DNA of 64,000 nt from assembly GCA_900604495.1 (NCBI GenBank), contig UWOR01000015.1, positions 1 to 64,000 of the forward strand. The letters are read 5' to 3'. The notes under the pieces were generated by a model that was not told the DNA's origin, did no database searches, and saw only the letters and a list, made by a program, of their open reading frames with translations. Of the stretch, positions 9,874-18,894 are shown one piece after another; position 1 is the first letter of the stretch, and every line of letters starts with the position of its first letter. A program made the translations under genes and the position numbers. This DNA is from Desulfovibrio sp. Marseille-P6017 (lineage in GTDB: Bacteria; Bacillota_A; Clostridia; Peptostreptococcales; Peptostreptococcaceae).

Positions 9874-11259
9874 CTATAGTTTCTTAAAGCTAACCTTTAA
9901 GACTTCTTTTGTATCTGAATCGATTTTATAATTTTCGCTGTGTCTTAAATCACCAACACTTAGTATTCCTTGCTGATCGGCAATTACAGGAATTTTACTT
10001 CTATCCTCTTTTGGCACTTTTATGTCAATAAATAAATCTTTAATTTTTTTACTTCCTCCAGAAAGTTTAATTTTATCTCCTGCTTTTCTGTTTCTTACAA
10101 CTATACCCCCTTTTATTTTATTAAAATCAAACCATTTGCATGATTTATCTGATTTACTCATTTTATATTTATCTACACTTATTACTTGTGTCTCGATAAC
10201 CATACCTATTTCTTTTACTTTGATAAATCCATTGCTAGGTATATTATAGCAAAATTCTATGTCTTCAATAACAATTTCTTTAGTTGTTATTATTAAACTA
10301 TCTTTTTTTCTATATACAAATACACCTCTTGGTAAATTTATCATTTTATCAATTTTAGATTCATCTTCTAATTCAATAATATCATCTATATGCCTTTGAT
10401 CTATAAAATTTGTATCTCCTAATATGTGCTTGATAGAATTTCTTAAAACTCTAACTTTAATAGAATTATGTAAATTAATATATTTATTTAGTTTAAGTTC
10501 TACACTATCGCTTTTTAAATTAGATACTTCATTAAATTTATTTACTGCCTCAGTTTCTATGTAATCATTATCACTTCTTAAGCTATTTCCCATCCTTACT
10601 ATAGATTCTATTACATTAGAGTTAAAATTATCCTTCATATAAGGTATGAGTTCTAATCTAATTTTATTTCTAGTATAAATACTTTCTAAGTTTGTTTGAT
10701 CTATCCTAGGATTTAATTTATTTTGTTTACAATACTCTTCTATATCATATCTTTCAACATCTAAAATAGGTCTAATTATAACACCATCTCTAATATATTC
10801 TATTCCTTTTAATCCTTGAAGACCAGTACCTCTCATCATACGCATTAATATAGTTTCAGCTTGGTCATTTAAATTATGACCTATTGCTATCTTATTAGCT
10901 CTAGTATTATTTTTTATCTCATAAAACATTTCATATCTAAGCTGTCTTGCCCCTTCTTCTATTGATACTCCATTTTTTTCACAATATTCAGGAACATTTA
11001 TTGACTTTATAAAGAATGTTATTCCTAACTCTTCACAAAGCTTAGAAATATAAAAAGCATCTTTTTGAGCCTCTATACCTCTTATTTGATGATTCAAATG
11101 AGCTGCATAAATCTCTAAATCCCATTCCTCCTTCATCCTATTTAAAATATGTAATAAACAAACAGAGTCTGGACCTCCAGATAATCCAACTACAATCTTA
11201 TCACCCTTTTGTATTAATTCATATTTATTTACAGTACTTAGTACTTTCTCAAATATCAT
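9874..11259 (-). CDS. tilS: tRNA(Ile)-lysidine synthetase
   Basis: Converts C34 of the AUA-decoding tRNA-Ile to lysidine using lysine and ATP. The PP-loop ATPase signature SGGPDSVCLLHIL is near residue 30, and the N-type ATPase domain includes AIGHNLNDQAETILMRMMRG. The C-terminal part contains the TilS substrate-binding domains (GDKIKLSGGSKKIKDLF). The length of 461 aa is normal. GAGGT precedes the ATG. It ends 32 nt before the ftsH start, consistent with one transcript. Confidence 0.95.
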   Translation of the reverse strand: MIFEKVLSTVNKYELIQKGDKIVVGLSGGPDSVCLLHILNRMKEEWDLEIYAAHLNHQIRGIEAQKDAFYISKLCEELGITFFIKSINVPEYCEKNGVSIEEGARQLRYEMFYEIKNNTRANKIAIGHNLNDQAETILMRMMRGTGLQGLKGIEYIRDGVIIRPILDVERYDIEEYCKQNKLNPRIDQTNLESIYTRNKIRLELIPYMKDNFNSNVIESIVRMGNSLRSDNDYIETEAVNKFNEVSNLKSDSVELKLNKYINLHNSIKVRVLRNSIKHILGDTNFIDQRHIDDIIELEDESKIDKMINLPRGVFVYRKKDSLIITTKEIVIEDIEFCYNIPSNGFIKVKEIGMVIETQVISVDKYKMSKSDKSCKWFDFNKIKGGIVVRNRKAGDKIKLSGGSKKIKDLFIDIKVPKEDRSKIPVIADQQGILSVGDLRHSENYKIDSDTKEVLKVSFKKL

Positions 11260-11387
11260 AATTATACCTCATTACTATTTTTTTAACTTTTACTATAAGT
11301 AGTTTCTATAAAAAAACCATAAACCCTTGTATCATTTTTAATTAAAGATATAAAAGATTATATAGATATAATAATACCAAATAAATT

Positions 11388-11416
11388 AAATAAAAGGTAG
11401 TATTTTAACTACCTTG
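11388..11416 (-). terminator. intrinsic terminator after the DUF1934 gene
   Basis: AAGGTAGT and ACTACCTT pair around a TAAAAT loop on the minus strand, followed by a T-rich tail. Confidence 0.8.
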
Positions 11417-11445
11417 TATAAAATTTATATCTATTTATTTATCTC

Positions 11446-11856
11446 TTATTTTTCTACATTTATAGTTATCTTATTTCTTCCGTTAAACATATCATTCATT
11501 TTTAAATTATAGTCTAACTCAATTTTAAAATTATTTTCACTATTATTATCTACATCTAAATGCTTAGTATGTGTTTCTATTAAAAATAAACCGTATGGAG
11601 TTTTATAATTACTGGTATGAACCTTTCCTTTTTCAAAAACCATAGTTGAATTACTTGCTCCAAATCTCTTTATGGTTATTTCTTTTTTAGAAACCTTTAT
11701 GCTTGTTGTAATTTCTACACCTTCATTATCTTCTTTATACATTAAATATGTAGCATCATTTTTTTCATGTAGAGTTCCTACAGTATTCACATTAATAATA
11801 TCTATTTTACTATGCTCATCATACTGAATAGTGTTTATATTGATTTTTACATCCAT
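11446..11856 (-). CDS. DUF1934 family beta-barrel protein (YwiB-like)
   Basis: A 136-aa protein rich in predicted beta strands, with the DUF1934 pattern of a central IKRFGASNSTMVFEKGK and TPYGLFLIETHT. Homologues such as B. subtilis YwiB have a calycin-like barrel of unknown function, usually next to argS; no argS is adjacent here. AGGAGGAAAA precedes the ATG. No membrane segment or signal peptide is seen. It has its own terminator and is flanked by the murI terminator, so it is probably monocistronic. Confidence 0.8.
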   Translation of the reverse strand: MDVKININTIQYDEHSKIDIINVNTVGTLHEKNDATYLMYKEDNEGVEITTSIKVSKKEITIKRFGASNSTMVFEKGKVHTSNYKTPYGLFLIETHTKHLDVDNNSENNFKIELDYNLKMNDMFNGRNKITINVEK

Positions 11857-11880
11857 AGTAAATTTTCCTCCTAAAAATAT

Positions 11881-11911
11881 AAACTTTAGATATAATTATA
11901 TCTAAAGTTTA
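11881..11911 (-). terminator. terminator after murI
   Basis: AAACTTTAGATATA and its reverse complement form a near-perfect 30-nt hairpin with a T-rich tail on the minus strand. It ends the ddl-murI transcript. Confidence 0.8.
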
Positions 11912-11925
11912 TACTATTTAATAAC

Positions 11926-12735
11926 TTAATATTTTTGTATATCTATTTTCTTTACATCATTCATCTCTCTTTTTAAAAACTGCTGACCTATACTAACAAA
12001 TTTTTCCGGTATGTCTGATACATAATACTCATATGTCGAATTATTACAATCCTTAGATCTTAGTATATTTTTTTGCGTTAGTATAATTTCTAAATCTTTT
12101 GCAGTTTCTTTTGCAGGATTCACTAATTTAATGTTATCTCCTACAACTGATCCTATAGTTCTTTTTAATATAGGATAATGAGTACATCCTAAAACTAATG
12201 AGTCTATACCTTCCACTAGTAGATCATTTAAATACTCTTTCGCTGTTAAGTATGCTACTTCTGTATTCGACCACCCTTCTTCAATTATAGGAACAAATAA
12301 AGGGCATGCCTTAGAAACAATTTTAATATCTTTATCTAATTTTTGTATTTCTAAATCATAAGACTTGGAGCTTATAGTACCTTGTGTCCCTATTACACCT
12401 ATAATCTTATCTCTTGTAGAATATACAGCAGCTCTTGCACCTGCTTCGATTACACCAATAATAGGTATATCATATTTTTGCTTTGCTTCTTTTAAACTTC
12501 TCGCTGTAGCCGTATTACATGCTATAACTATAGCTTTTACATTTTTAGATATCAAAAAGTTTATTGCCTGAAAAGTATACTCAATTATAGTATCCTTAGA
12601 TCTAGGTCCATAAGGAACTCTTGCTGTATCTCCAAAATAAACTATATTTTCATTAGGTAAAACTTTTATAATCTCTTTTAAAACAGTTAATCCACCTAAG
12701 CCTGAATCAAATACACCTATAGGTCTATTATCCAT
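11926..12735 (-). CDS. murI: glutamate racemase
   Basis: Makes D-glutamate for peptidoglycan. DSGLGGLTVLKEI near the N-terminus, the first catalytic Cys in VIACNTATA (about residue 73) and the second in LVLGCTHYPIL (about residue 183) are all present. FGDTARVPYG is also intact. Length 269 aa is typical. It starts 13 nt downstream of ddl, so the two cell wall genes are probably co-transcribed. Confidence 0.95.
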   Translation of the reverse strand: MDNRPIGVFDSGLGGLTVLKEIIKVLPNENIVYFGDTARVPYGPRSKDTIIEYTFQAINFLISKNVKAIVIACNTATARSLKEAKQKYDIPIIGVIEAGARAAVYSTRDKIIGVIGTQGTISSKSYDLEIQKLDKDIKIVSKACPLFVPIIEEGWSNTEVAYLTAKEYLNDLLVEGIDSLVLGCTHYPILKRTIGSVVGDNIKLVNPAKETAKDLEIILTQKNILRSKDCNNSTYEYYVSDIPEKFVSIGQQFLKREMNDVKKIDIQKY

Positions 12736-12748
12736 ATTAACACCTACT

Positions 12749-13816
12749 TTACTTTTTTGTATCTAATGCTAGTTCTATAAGTTTATCTATTAGTTTAGAA
12801 TATCCTAAACCTGTAGCTTCCCACATTTTAGGATACATGCTTATATTAGTAAACCCTGGTAATGTGTTTATCTCATTTATAAATATTTTTCCTGAATTTT
12901 TATCTATAAAGAAGTCTACTCTTGAAAGACCTTTACCATCTAATGCTTTAAATGCTTTTATAGCCATACTTCTTATATTTTCCATATCATCTTCACTTAT
13001 ATTAGCTGGTATATCATAAGTTGATGATCCATTTATATACTTATCTTCATAATCATAAAAATCTTTAGCAGGCTTTATTTCTCCAGCTATAGATGCTTCA
13101 ACTTCTTCATTACCTAATACAGCAACTTCTATTTCTCTGGCATCTATACCTTGCTCTAAAACGATTCTAGAATCATATATTAATGCTTCATTTATTCCAG
13201 CTAAAAGTTCTTCTCTATTTGTAGCTTTCGATATACCTACACTAGAACCTAAGTTTGCAGGCTTAACAAATATTGGGAAATTTAATTTACTTTCAATTTT
13301 GTCTAGTTCATCTTCTTGCCTACTATTAAATACCCATCTACTTGTAGAACAGTACTCAACTTGTGGTAATCCAATCTCTGAGTATATAGTTTTACAAATA
13401 AGTTTATCCATTCCCGTACTAGACGCAAGAACCCCACAACCTACATATGGTATTTGGCTTATTTCAAATAAACCTTGAACGGTTCCATCTTCACCATATG
13501 GTCCATGTAATACTGGGAATAATACATCTATCTTTTTTACTATTCCATTTTCAAATAATATGCCAACTTCTTTATTTCCCATTGGAACTAGATTTATTTC
13601 TACATTTCTATTAGCTAATTCAACCCATTTACCACTCTTTATATCCTCTGAGTTTCCTTCATAATATAACCATGTTCCTTCTTTAGTTATACCTATCGTA
13701 AATACATTATATTTATCTTTATTTATATTTTCATATATAGAAGCTGCTGAAGATAATGAAACTTCATGCTCTCCTGATTTTCCTCCAAATATTAAAGCTA
13801 CATTAAGTTTTGCCAT
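12749..13816 (-). CDS. ddl: D-alanine--D-alanine ligase
   Basis: ATP-grasp ligase that joins two D-alanines for the peptidoglycan stem. The N-terminus has IFGGKSGEHEVSLSSA. The central ATP-grasp region includes FPIFVKPANLGSSVGISKA, and the metal-binding end is INEINTLPGFTNISMYPKMW. The length of 355 aa is standard. Tyr after LHGP (LHGPYGEDG) is as in D-Ala-D-Ala rather than D-Ala-D-Lac ligases only by general resemblance. The Shine-Dalgarno is weak (GAAGGGAT). It heads ddl-murI. Confidence 0.95.
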   Translation of the reverse strand: MAKLNVALIFGGKSGEHEVSLSSAASIYENINKDKYNVFTIGITKEGTWLYYEGNSEDIKSGKWVELANRNVEINLVPMGNKEVGILFENGIVKKIDVLFPVLHGPYGEDGTVQGLFEISQIPYVGCGVLASSTGMDKLICKTIYSEIGLPQVEYCSTSRWVFNSRQEDELDKIESKLNFPIFVKPANLGSSVGISKATNREELLAGINEALIYDSRIVLEQGIDAREIEVAVLGNEEVEASIAGEIKPAKDFYDYEDKYINGSSTYDIPANISEDDMENIRSMAIKAFKALDGKGLSRVDFFIDKNSGKIFINEINTLPGFTNISMYPKMWEATGLGYSKLIDKLIELALDTKK

Positions 13817-13905
13817 AATTTTTATCCCTTCTATTTAATAATTATATTATTAATTTTTAATTATATTCAATTTGTTATCTAAATGATTATTATAGTGTAT
13901 TTTAA

Positions 13906-13938
13906 CAAAAAAATAAAGAAGCAAGGCTTCTTTATTTT
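13906..13938 (-). terminator. intrinsic terminator after the SleB-like gene
   Basis: AAATAAAGAAGC and GCTTCTTTATTT pair around AAG, followed by a T run on the minus strand. Confidence 0.9.
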
Positions 13939-13953
13939 CAAATGCATAATGAA

Positions 13954-14466
13954 CTATTTTGCGAATACATGATTTCCTATTCTCATATGCGGGTTAAGCT
14001 TTTGAATCCATTTACACGTAGAAATTTCTGGATTCCAAAAGTATACAGCTTTTTCAGTTGGATCCTCTCCATATAAAGCTGCTTGAGCAGCTTTATATGC
14101 TTCATCAGTTGGATTCATATTTATTGATCCATTTTTCACTACCGAAAACGCATTTTTTTGATATATAACATCTTCTATTGAGTTTGGAAACCTCGAATCT
14201 TTTACTCTATTTATTACAACAGCTGCTACAGCAACCTGTCCTTCATAGCTCTCTCCTCTAGCTTCACTTGTTACCAATTTTGATAACAATAAAATTTCTT
14301 CATTAGTTAAATTTATTACGGCCTTTCTTTCTTCTTTTTTATTTGTCTTTACAGCTGGTATTGATTTATCTTCAAAATCATCCCCTTCTGCAAAACCTTT
14401 ACTAGTGCCAATAATTATGCACATAAAAACTAGTAGAGATACTATAATTTTATAGCACCTATCCAT
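13954..14466 (-). CDS. SleB-like cell wall hydrolase, exported
   Basis: A 170-aa protein with a signal peptide (about residues 1-26, ending GTSKGFA) and a SleB/Hydrolase_2 catalytic domain. The domain shows LLSKLVTSEARGESYEGQVA, where the Glu is the expected lytic transglycosylase catalytic residue, then VINRVKDSRFPNSIEDVIYQ. SleB-type enzymes cut spore cortex at muramic lactam. Size and lack of a peptidoglycan-binding domain resemble the short CwlJ/YkvT-type members. I start at ATG 14466 after AAGGAG; the upstream GTG overlaps the Shine-Dalgarno. It follows spoIIR by 31 nt, suggesting sporulation expression. Confidence 0.87.
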   Translation of the reverse strand: MDRCYKIIVSLLVFMCIIIGTSKGFAEGDDFEDKSIPAVKTNKKEERKAVINLTNEEILLLSKLVTSEARGESYEGQVAVAAVVINRVKDSRFPNSIEDVIYQKNAFSVVKNGSINMNPTDEAYKAAQAALYGEDPTEKAVYFWNPEISTCKWIQKLNPHMRIGNHVFAK

Positions 14467-14497
14467 AGTTAAATTCACTCCTTTTTTTGATTGATGA

Positions 14498-15154
14498 TTA
14501 AAATATCCCCTTCATAACTTCTACTATCTTGAATTTAAATTTAACAACACTTTCCTCTTCCTTATTTTTAGTGGTAATTAATTTGTATTCATCTTCACTT
14601 AATATAGACTGTAGTTTTTCATCTGTAGCCTCATCTATTACTCCATTTTCTTCATCTACAAAACATAATGGAGGAAACATTACACACCACCAGTTTTTAC
14701 CTGTACCGTTTCCTATTACAACTTTTAATGCCTTATACTCTCCTGCAGGCAAAATAACGTTAGAATATTGTTTTGTTGGAAAGTTACTATATTCAATTCC
14801 TACTTTAACATCATAGCTATATCCATTAGCCTCTATCGTTTCTTTGCCTATTTTGTGTAAATTCTCATACTCATTGATTATTATATTTTCACTTTCCTCT
14901 ATACTTTTTGAGTTTCCCAACTTTGGTTGTAAATAACTTATAATTTCATCTCTTACTTTTAATTTTAATTCTTGATCCTCATCACTATCACTGTTAGCTA
15001 TAACATGAAATCTTATCAACTTTTCTTTGTAACTTTCTGTACTACTATCTATTTTATCAACTTCACCTTTTATAGATATAGACATTATTGAAATAATGCC
15101 TATAAAACTTAAAATTAGAATTACCAATCTAGTTTTTATTATTCTCTCTTTCAT
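14498..15154 (-). CDS. spoIIR: stage II sporulation protein R
   Basis: Signalling protein secreted from the forespore that triggers SpoIIGA to process pro-sigma-E in the mother cell. It has one N-terminal membrane or signal segment (about residues 8-28), then the SpoIIR motifs IRFHVIANSDSDEDQELKLK and GKNWWCVMFPPLCF. The length of 218 aa is typical. A sigma-F-like promoter at 15187-15215 fits the known forespore timing. AGGGGGAT precedes the ATG. Probably co-transcribed with the SleB-like hydrolase. Confidence 0.95.
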   Translation of the reverse strand: MKERIIKTRLVILILSFIGIISIMSISIKGEVDKIDSSTESYKEKLIRFHVIANSDSDEDQELKLKVRDEIISYLQPKLGNSKSIEESENIIINEYENLHKIGKETIEANGYSYDVKVGIEYSNFPTKQYSNVILPAGEYKALKVVIGNGTGKNWWCVMFPPLCFVDEENGVIDEATDEKLQSILSEDEYKLITTKNKEEESVVKFKFKIVEVMKGIF

Positions 15155-15186
15155 ATTTTATATCCCCCTAAATATTTTACTATTTT

Positions 15187-15215
15187 GAGTATCTCCATTT
15201 TAGAGGAATTTATAC
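15187..15215 (-). promoter_or_regulatory. putative sigma-F promoter of spoIIR
   Basis: On the minus strand: GTATA (15211-15215), a 14-nt spacer, then GGAGATACTC (15187-15196). This matches the sigma-F/G form GYATA ... GGNRANAMTR at all but the last base. The position, about 35-60 nt before the spoIIR start codon, is right. Confidence 0.6.
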
Positions 15216-15217
15216 AA

Positions 15218-15241
15218 TAAAAAAAGAAGGTTTCCCTTCTC
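15218..15241 (-). terminator. intrinsic terminator after the GntR gene
   Basis: AGAAGG, a GAAA loop, CCTTCT and a T run on the minus strand, directly after the stop codon. Confidence 0.85.
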
Positions 15242-15922
15242 TTATAACTCTTTATTATTTACTGCTTTATCTATCATGAAATGCTCTGCATTTTCTATAT
15301 GTTCCGTAGCATATTTTTTAGCTAATTCACAATCCCCTTTTTCAATCGCATCTAATATATTTTGATGCTCCTCAACTATACTTAAAGATGAATCGTAATC
15401 TGATATGTATGTTACTCTAAATCTATACACTTGTTCCCATAAAGAATTTATTACTTGATGTAGCTTTTTATTATTCGCGGCTTTAAATATACATTCATGA
15501 AACTCAACATCTTTTTTTAATAAAGTTTCTATATCAGAATTTATAGTACTTTCTTTAAATTCTTCTGCTATTTTCTTTAATTTTTTTAAGTCTATATCAC
15601 TTATTCTTTCCGCTGCAAGAGATGCTGATAACCCTTCTAAGCTAGCTCTTACTTCTAATACATCTATTACGTCTTTTAGAGACATATTTGCTACATATGC
15701 TCCCTTTCTTGGTAGCATAACAACTAAACCTTCTAGCTCTAATTTTCTTATTGCCTCTCTAACTGGTGTTCTACTAACACCTAATTGTTCTGCAAGTTGA
15801 ACTTCCATTAATCTTTGACCTGGTTTTAAGTTACCTTCTAGTATAGCTTCTCTTAAGTTTTCAAATACTACATCCCTTAATGGTTTATAATCATCTAAAT
15901 TTAATTTAGTTAAATTATCCAT
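15242..15922 (-). CDS. GntR family transcriptional regulator with FCD ligand domain
   Basis: Winged-helix DNA-binding domain at residues 10-75 (LREAILEGNLKPGQRLMEVQ, GVSRTPVREAIRKLELEG) followed by an all-helical FCD domain (about 85-215) that usually binds a carboxylate or sugar acid. The length of 226 aa is typical. The start is ATG 15922 after AAGGAG; an in-frame GTG at 15943 precedes the Shine-Dalgarno. It overlaps the end of ispE by 8 nt, so it is translated with ispE. The ligand is not evident from context. Confidence 0.88.
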   Translation of the reverse strand: MDNLTKLNLDDYKPLRDVVFENLREAILEGNLKPGQRLMEVQLAEQLGVSRTPVREAIRKLELEGLVVMLPRKGAYVANMSLKDVIDVLEVRASLEGLSASLAAERISDIDLKKLKKIAEEFKESTINSDIETLLKKDVEFHECIFKAANNKKLHQVINSLWEQVYRFRVTYISDYDSSLSIVEEHQNILDAIEKGDCELAKKYATEHIENAEHFMIDKAVNNKEL

Positions 15923-16796
15923 TAATTTCAACTCCTTTCTCACTACTATTAACTACATATACTTGTTTATATTTCTTCAGTAATTCCTTTTTCCCTTTTA
16001 AAGCATCTTCCTTATTTTTGTATAAACCAAATACAGTAGGACCACTTCCGCTCATCATAGAACCTAATGCCTTATTTTCATTCATAATTTCTTCTATTTC
16101 TTTTATTTGAGCATGATTTTTACTGGTAACTGCTTCAAGTACATTTACCATATTTCTTGATATAGAATCTATATCATTGTTTTTTAAACATTGTATTAAG
16201 TATTCATTATTAGGCCTAATTTTGATATTACTTAAGTCTAATCCCTCGTATACCTCTTTTGTCGAAACAAATAACTCTGGCTTGCAAACTAATATACTAA
16301 CATCTTTAGGTAAACCTTTTATGTATGTAAGCTCTTCTCCGACACCTTTAGCTAAAGCCGCATTTCCTACTATACAAAAAGGTACATCCGCTCCTAATTT
16401 AAATCCAAGTTCTTGTAATTTTTTATCCGATAAGTTTAAATTCCACATCTTATTAAGACCTACTAATACTGCTGCTGCGTTAGAGCTACCTCCAGCCATT
16501 CCTGCTGCTATAGGTATATTCTTTTCTATAAAAATTTCAACTCCCTTTTCTATAGAAAAAGTACGTCTAAGTAGATCTACAGCTTTATAAACTATATTAT
16601 CTCCATCTAATGGAATATCTGAGCTATTACTGTTTATTATTATGTCATTATTATTAACTTCTTTAATTTTTATGATGTCGTACAGGTCTATTGTCTGCAT
16701 TATCATTTCGACTAAATGATATCCATCCTGTCTTTTACCTAGGACATCTATTGATAAATTTATTTTTGCCCTGCTCTTTAATTCTATAGAATTCAT
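15915..16796 (-). CDS. ispE: 4-diphosphocytidyl-2-C-methyl-D-erythritol kinase
   Basis: GHMP kinase of the non-mevalonate isoprenoid pathway. The N-terminal SRAKINLSIDVLGKRQDGYH binds substrate, PIAAGMAGGSSNAAA (about residues 95-110) is the GHMP ATP loop, and MMSGSGPTVFGLY near the C-terminus is motif 3. The length of 293 aa is typical. AAAGGAGGC precedes the ATG. It is followed by the overlapping GntR gene. Confidence 0.95.
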   Translation of the reverse strand: MNSIELKSRAKINLSIDVLGKRQDGYHLVEMIMQTIDLYDIIKIKEVNNNDIIINSNSSDIPLDGDNIVYKAVDLLRRTFSIEKGVEIFIEKNIPIAAGMAGGSSNAAAVLVGLNKMWNLNLSDKKLQELGFKLGADVPFCIVGNAALAKGVGEELTYIKGLPKDVSILVCKPELFVSTKEVYEGLDLSNIKIRPNNEYLIQCLKNNDIDSISRNMVNVLEAVTSKNHAQIKEIEEIMNENKALGSMMSGSGPTVFGLYKNKEDALKGKKELLKKYKQVYVVNSSEKGVEING

Positions 16797-16851
16797 TTTA
16801 GCCTCCTTTATATATCGTATAATGCATTCCTATTTATAAATATTATACTAC

Positions 16852-16898
16852 AAAAAATAAAATAATAGGGCATTATAACACCCTATTATTTTATTTTT
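16852..16898 (-). terminator. intrinsic terminator after sipL
   Basis: AAAATAATAGGG and CCCTATTATTTT pair on the minus strand, followed by a T-rich tail. Confidence 0.88.
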
Positions 16899-16906
16899 AT
16901 ATAATA

Positions 16907-18457
16907 TTAATCAACCATAACTACTTTCTTCTCTAATATTAAGCATTTTCCTGGTTTTAATATATCATCATCTTTTAAATCATTAAGTTCAGAAATTTCT
17001 TCTTCTGTTGTATTATATTTTTTAGCTATATTCCAAAGACTATCCCCTTCTTTACATATATAAACTATAATGCTTGGTGCCTTTGATAAATCATAATCTC
17101 CGCAATCTTCACCTTTTATTATAAAACTTTCTGATTTTTTATCTATTACTTCTATGAATCTGTTAACTTTAACAGACACATCTATTTGGTCTCTATTTAA
17201 ATCAACTTCTACTTTTTCTATGCATACTGTATTGAATACAGACGAAGTATCTGATAAACCATCAACTTCAACATCGTGTTCAAACGGTATTTCTTCACTT
17301 ATTTTATATACGATTTTTAATCCTTCTACAGGAACATATAGTATATCCATTTTTATTATACCTTGTATTATGCTTTTACCATCTTCCATATATGCATTTT
17401 CGATTGAAATTGATGGGCAAACACTTACAATATCTTTTATTTGTATATCTTCATTATCATTTTTTATAGTATCCCTAACTACAAAACTTTCTGTATCACT
17501 AGCTAATACTTTGTTTAGTTCTATTAATCTATGATCAAACTTAAGTACTTTTTGTGGTGAGTATGCATCTTGTAATACTTCTCGTGCAACTTCATCTGTC
17601 ACTTTTACTTTACTACTTATAGTACAATCAATTTCTAATATACCAGTATTGCTATCACCATTTTGCTTAAATATATAATTAAAATCATTTATAGATAGTA
17701 ATGTTTCTTCATTCATACCATCACAAACCCCAGGAACCTCTATAAATTGAGTAAAATCAATATCTACTTTATCTAGTTCTACAAGCTCTCCATCATAAGT
17801 GCATGCAAGAGGATTTATATCTAGTACACCACCAATTATAACCTTATTATCACTAACTCTACTTTCTTTTATTCTTACATATGGATTCACACTTATAATT
17901 GATTGTACTTCCTCTGTATTTATAGTTATTGTATCTCTTATAACACTCTCTGATTTTTCTATACCCACTATATCTTGATAACTAACTTCTTTTCTACTTT
18001 TTTGTATTCCCTCTACTTGAGATACATCTTTTACTATATCTAGTCTTTTCTTTTCAAATAGGCTACCTTTTATATTGATCAAAGCTCCTATTCTAATCTT
18101 TCTCTCATTCATTATTGTACAATCAACATGTTCTATTTCAGGGTATAACATATACTCCATGTCTTGAGTAACATTATCTTTGTCTATTACCTCATTTATG
18201 TCAATTTTACCATCTACATTTGAAATAGTATTCTTATCATCAGCTATATAAATCACATTATAATTAAAACTACCTCTACACACTACTTTCCCATCTGCAA
18301 TTTCTATTTTTTTCAGAGCTATGTACCCCTCTGTTTTTACAATGTCATACACATCTGATTTTTTATCTGGCACTACTGCCTCTAACTCTATAAATGTTTG
18401 AAATTTTCCAAAGTCCATTCTATTGTCAATCTTTATAACATCTTTTATTAGTTCCAT
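16907..18457 (-). CDS. sipL: spore coat morphogenetic protein SipL-like: DUF3794 (SPOCS) repeats plus LysM
   Basis: A 516-aa protein with repeated DUF3794/SPOCS-type segments (around residues 30-120, 160-270 and 315-410) and a C-terminal LysM domain (about 465-510: YICKEGDSLWNIAKKYNTTE). In C. difficile the protein of this architecture next to ispE and spoIIR is SipL, which binds SpoIVA through LysM to encase the forespore with coat. The neighbours veg, yabG and spoIIR support the assignment. There is no signal peptide, as expected for a mother-cell protein. Confidence 0.85.
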   Translation of the reverse strand: MELIKDVIKIDNRMDFGKFQTFIELEAVVPDKKSDVYDIVKTEGYIALKKIEIADGKVVCRGSFNYNVIYIADDKNTISNVDGKIDINEVIDKDNVTQDMEYMLYPEIEHVDCTIMNERKIRIGALINIKGSLFEKKRLDIVKDVSQVEGIQKSRKEVSYQDIVGIEKSESVIRDTITINTEEVQSIISVNPYVRIKESRVSDNKVIIGGVLDINPLACTYDGELVELDKVDIDFTQFIEVPGVCDGMNEETLLSINDFNYIFKQNGDSNTGILEIDCTISSKVKVTDEVAREVLQDAYSPQKVLKFDHRLIELNKVLASDTESFVVRDTIKNDNEDIQIKDIVSVCPSISIENAYMEDGKSIIQGIIKMDILYVPVEGLKIVYKISEEIPFEHDVEVDGLSDTSSVFNTVCIEKVEVDLNRDQIDVSVKVNRFIEVIDKKSESFIIKGEDCGDYDLSKAPSIIVYICKEGDSLWNIAKKYNTTEEEISELNDLKDDDILKPGKCLILEKKVVMVD

Positions 18458-18516
18458 ATTTGTCCCCCTTGTATATAAAAAATATAAGTTATCACACTAT
18501 ATTTATATTTATAAGA

Positions 18517-18554
18517 CAAAAAAAAAATTACACCTATTTTTAATAGGTATAATT
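18517..18554 (-). terminator. intrinsic terminator after veg
   Basis: On the minus strand ACCTATT pairs with AATAGGT around AAA, extended by AAATTA/TAATTT, and runs into a long T tract. Confidence 0.9.
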
Positions 18555-18832
18555 TTAACTTGCGTTTAATTTATCTTTCTCTCTACCTTTATACACTTGT
18601 AACTTAACATTAGCTGTTAATAAATCTGAATAACTATAAGATACTCTTGAGTATCCATTTTGACTGTCGTCTAATCTTACAACAAATACACTAGGATAAA
18701 CTTTTTCAAGTACTCCCTTTCTTGTTATAACTTGTTTTCTCCCCTTGTTAGCCTTTAGTATTATCCTCTTTCCTAAATGTCTTTCCAAACTTGATCTTAT
18801 CTTATCTTATCTAAAGTTTGAACAGTAGCCAC
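18555..18832 (-). pseudogene. veg: Veg family protein, frameshifted by a 5-bp tandem repeat
   Basis: The Veg protein is a conserved small Firmicute factor linked to biofilm stimulation in B. subtilis. Reading from GTG 18832, which has AAGGTGAT upstream, gives VATVQTLDKIR and then a TAA at 18797-18799. The expected continuation (SSLERHLGKRIILKANKGRK) lies 5 bp further, in another frame. The cause is an AGATA repeat: three units plus AGATC, where two plus AGATC would restore the frame. A TTG at 18788 could restart a 77-aa product but has no Shine-Dalgarno. It may be decay, a reversible slippage switch or a sequence error. Confidence 0.85.
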
Positions 18833-18865
18833 AATATCACCTTCTTTAAACGTTTGTATGTTTAC

Positions 18866-18894
18866 ATAATACCATGTTTTTATTTAATTGTCAA
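18866..18894 (-). promoter_or_regulatory. strong sigma-A promoter of veg
   Basis: On the minus strand: TTGACA (18889-18894), a 17-nt spacer, TATTAT (18866-18871). The veg promoter of B. subtilis is also strong. A 12-nt sequence TTTAAACGTTTG at the upstream side reappears inverted (CAAACGTTTAAA) just downstream of the start region; see findings. Confidence 0.8.
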
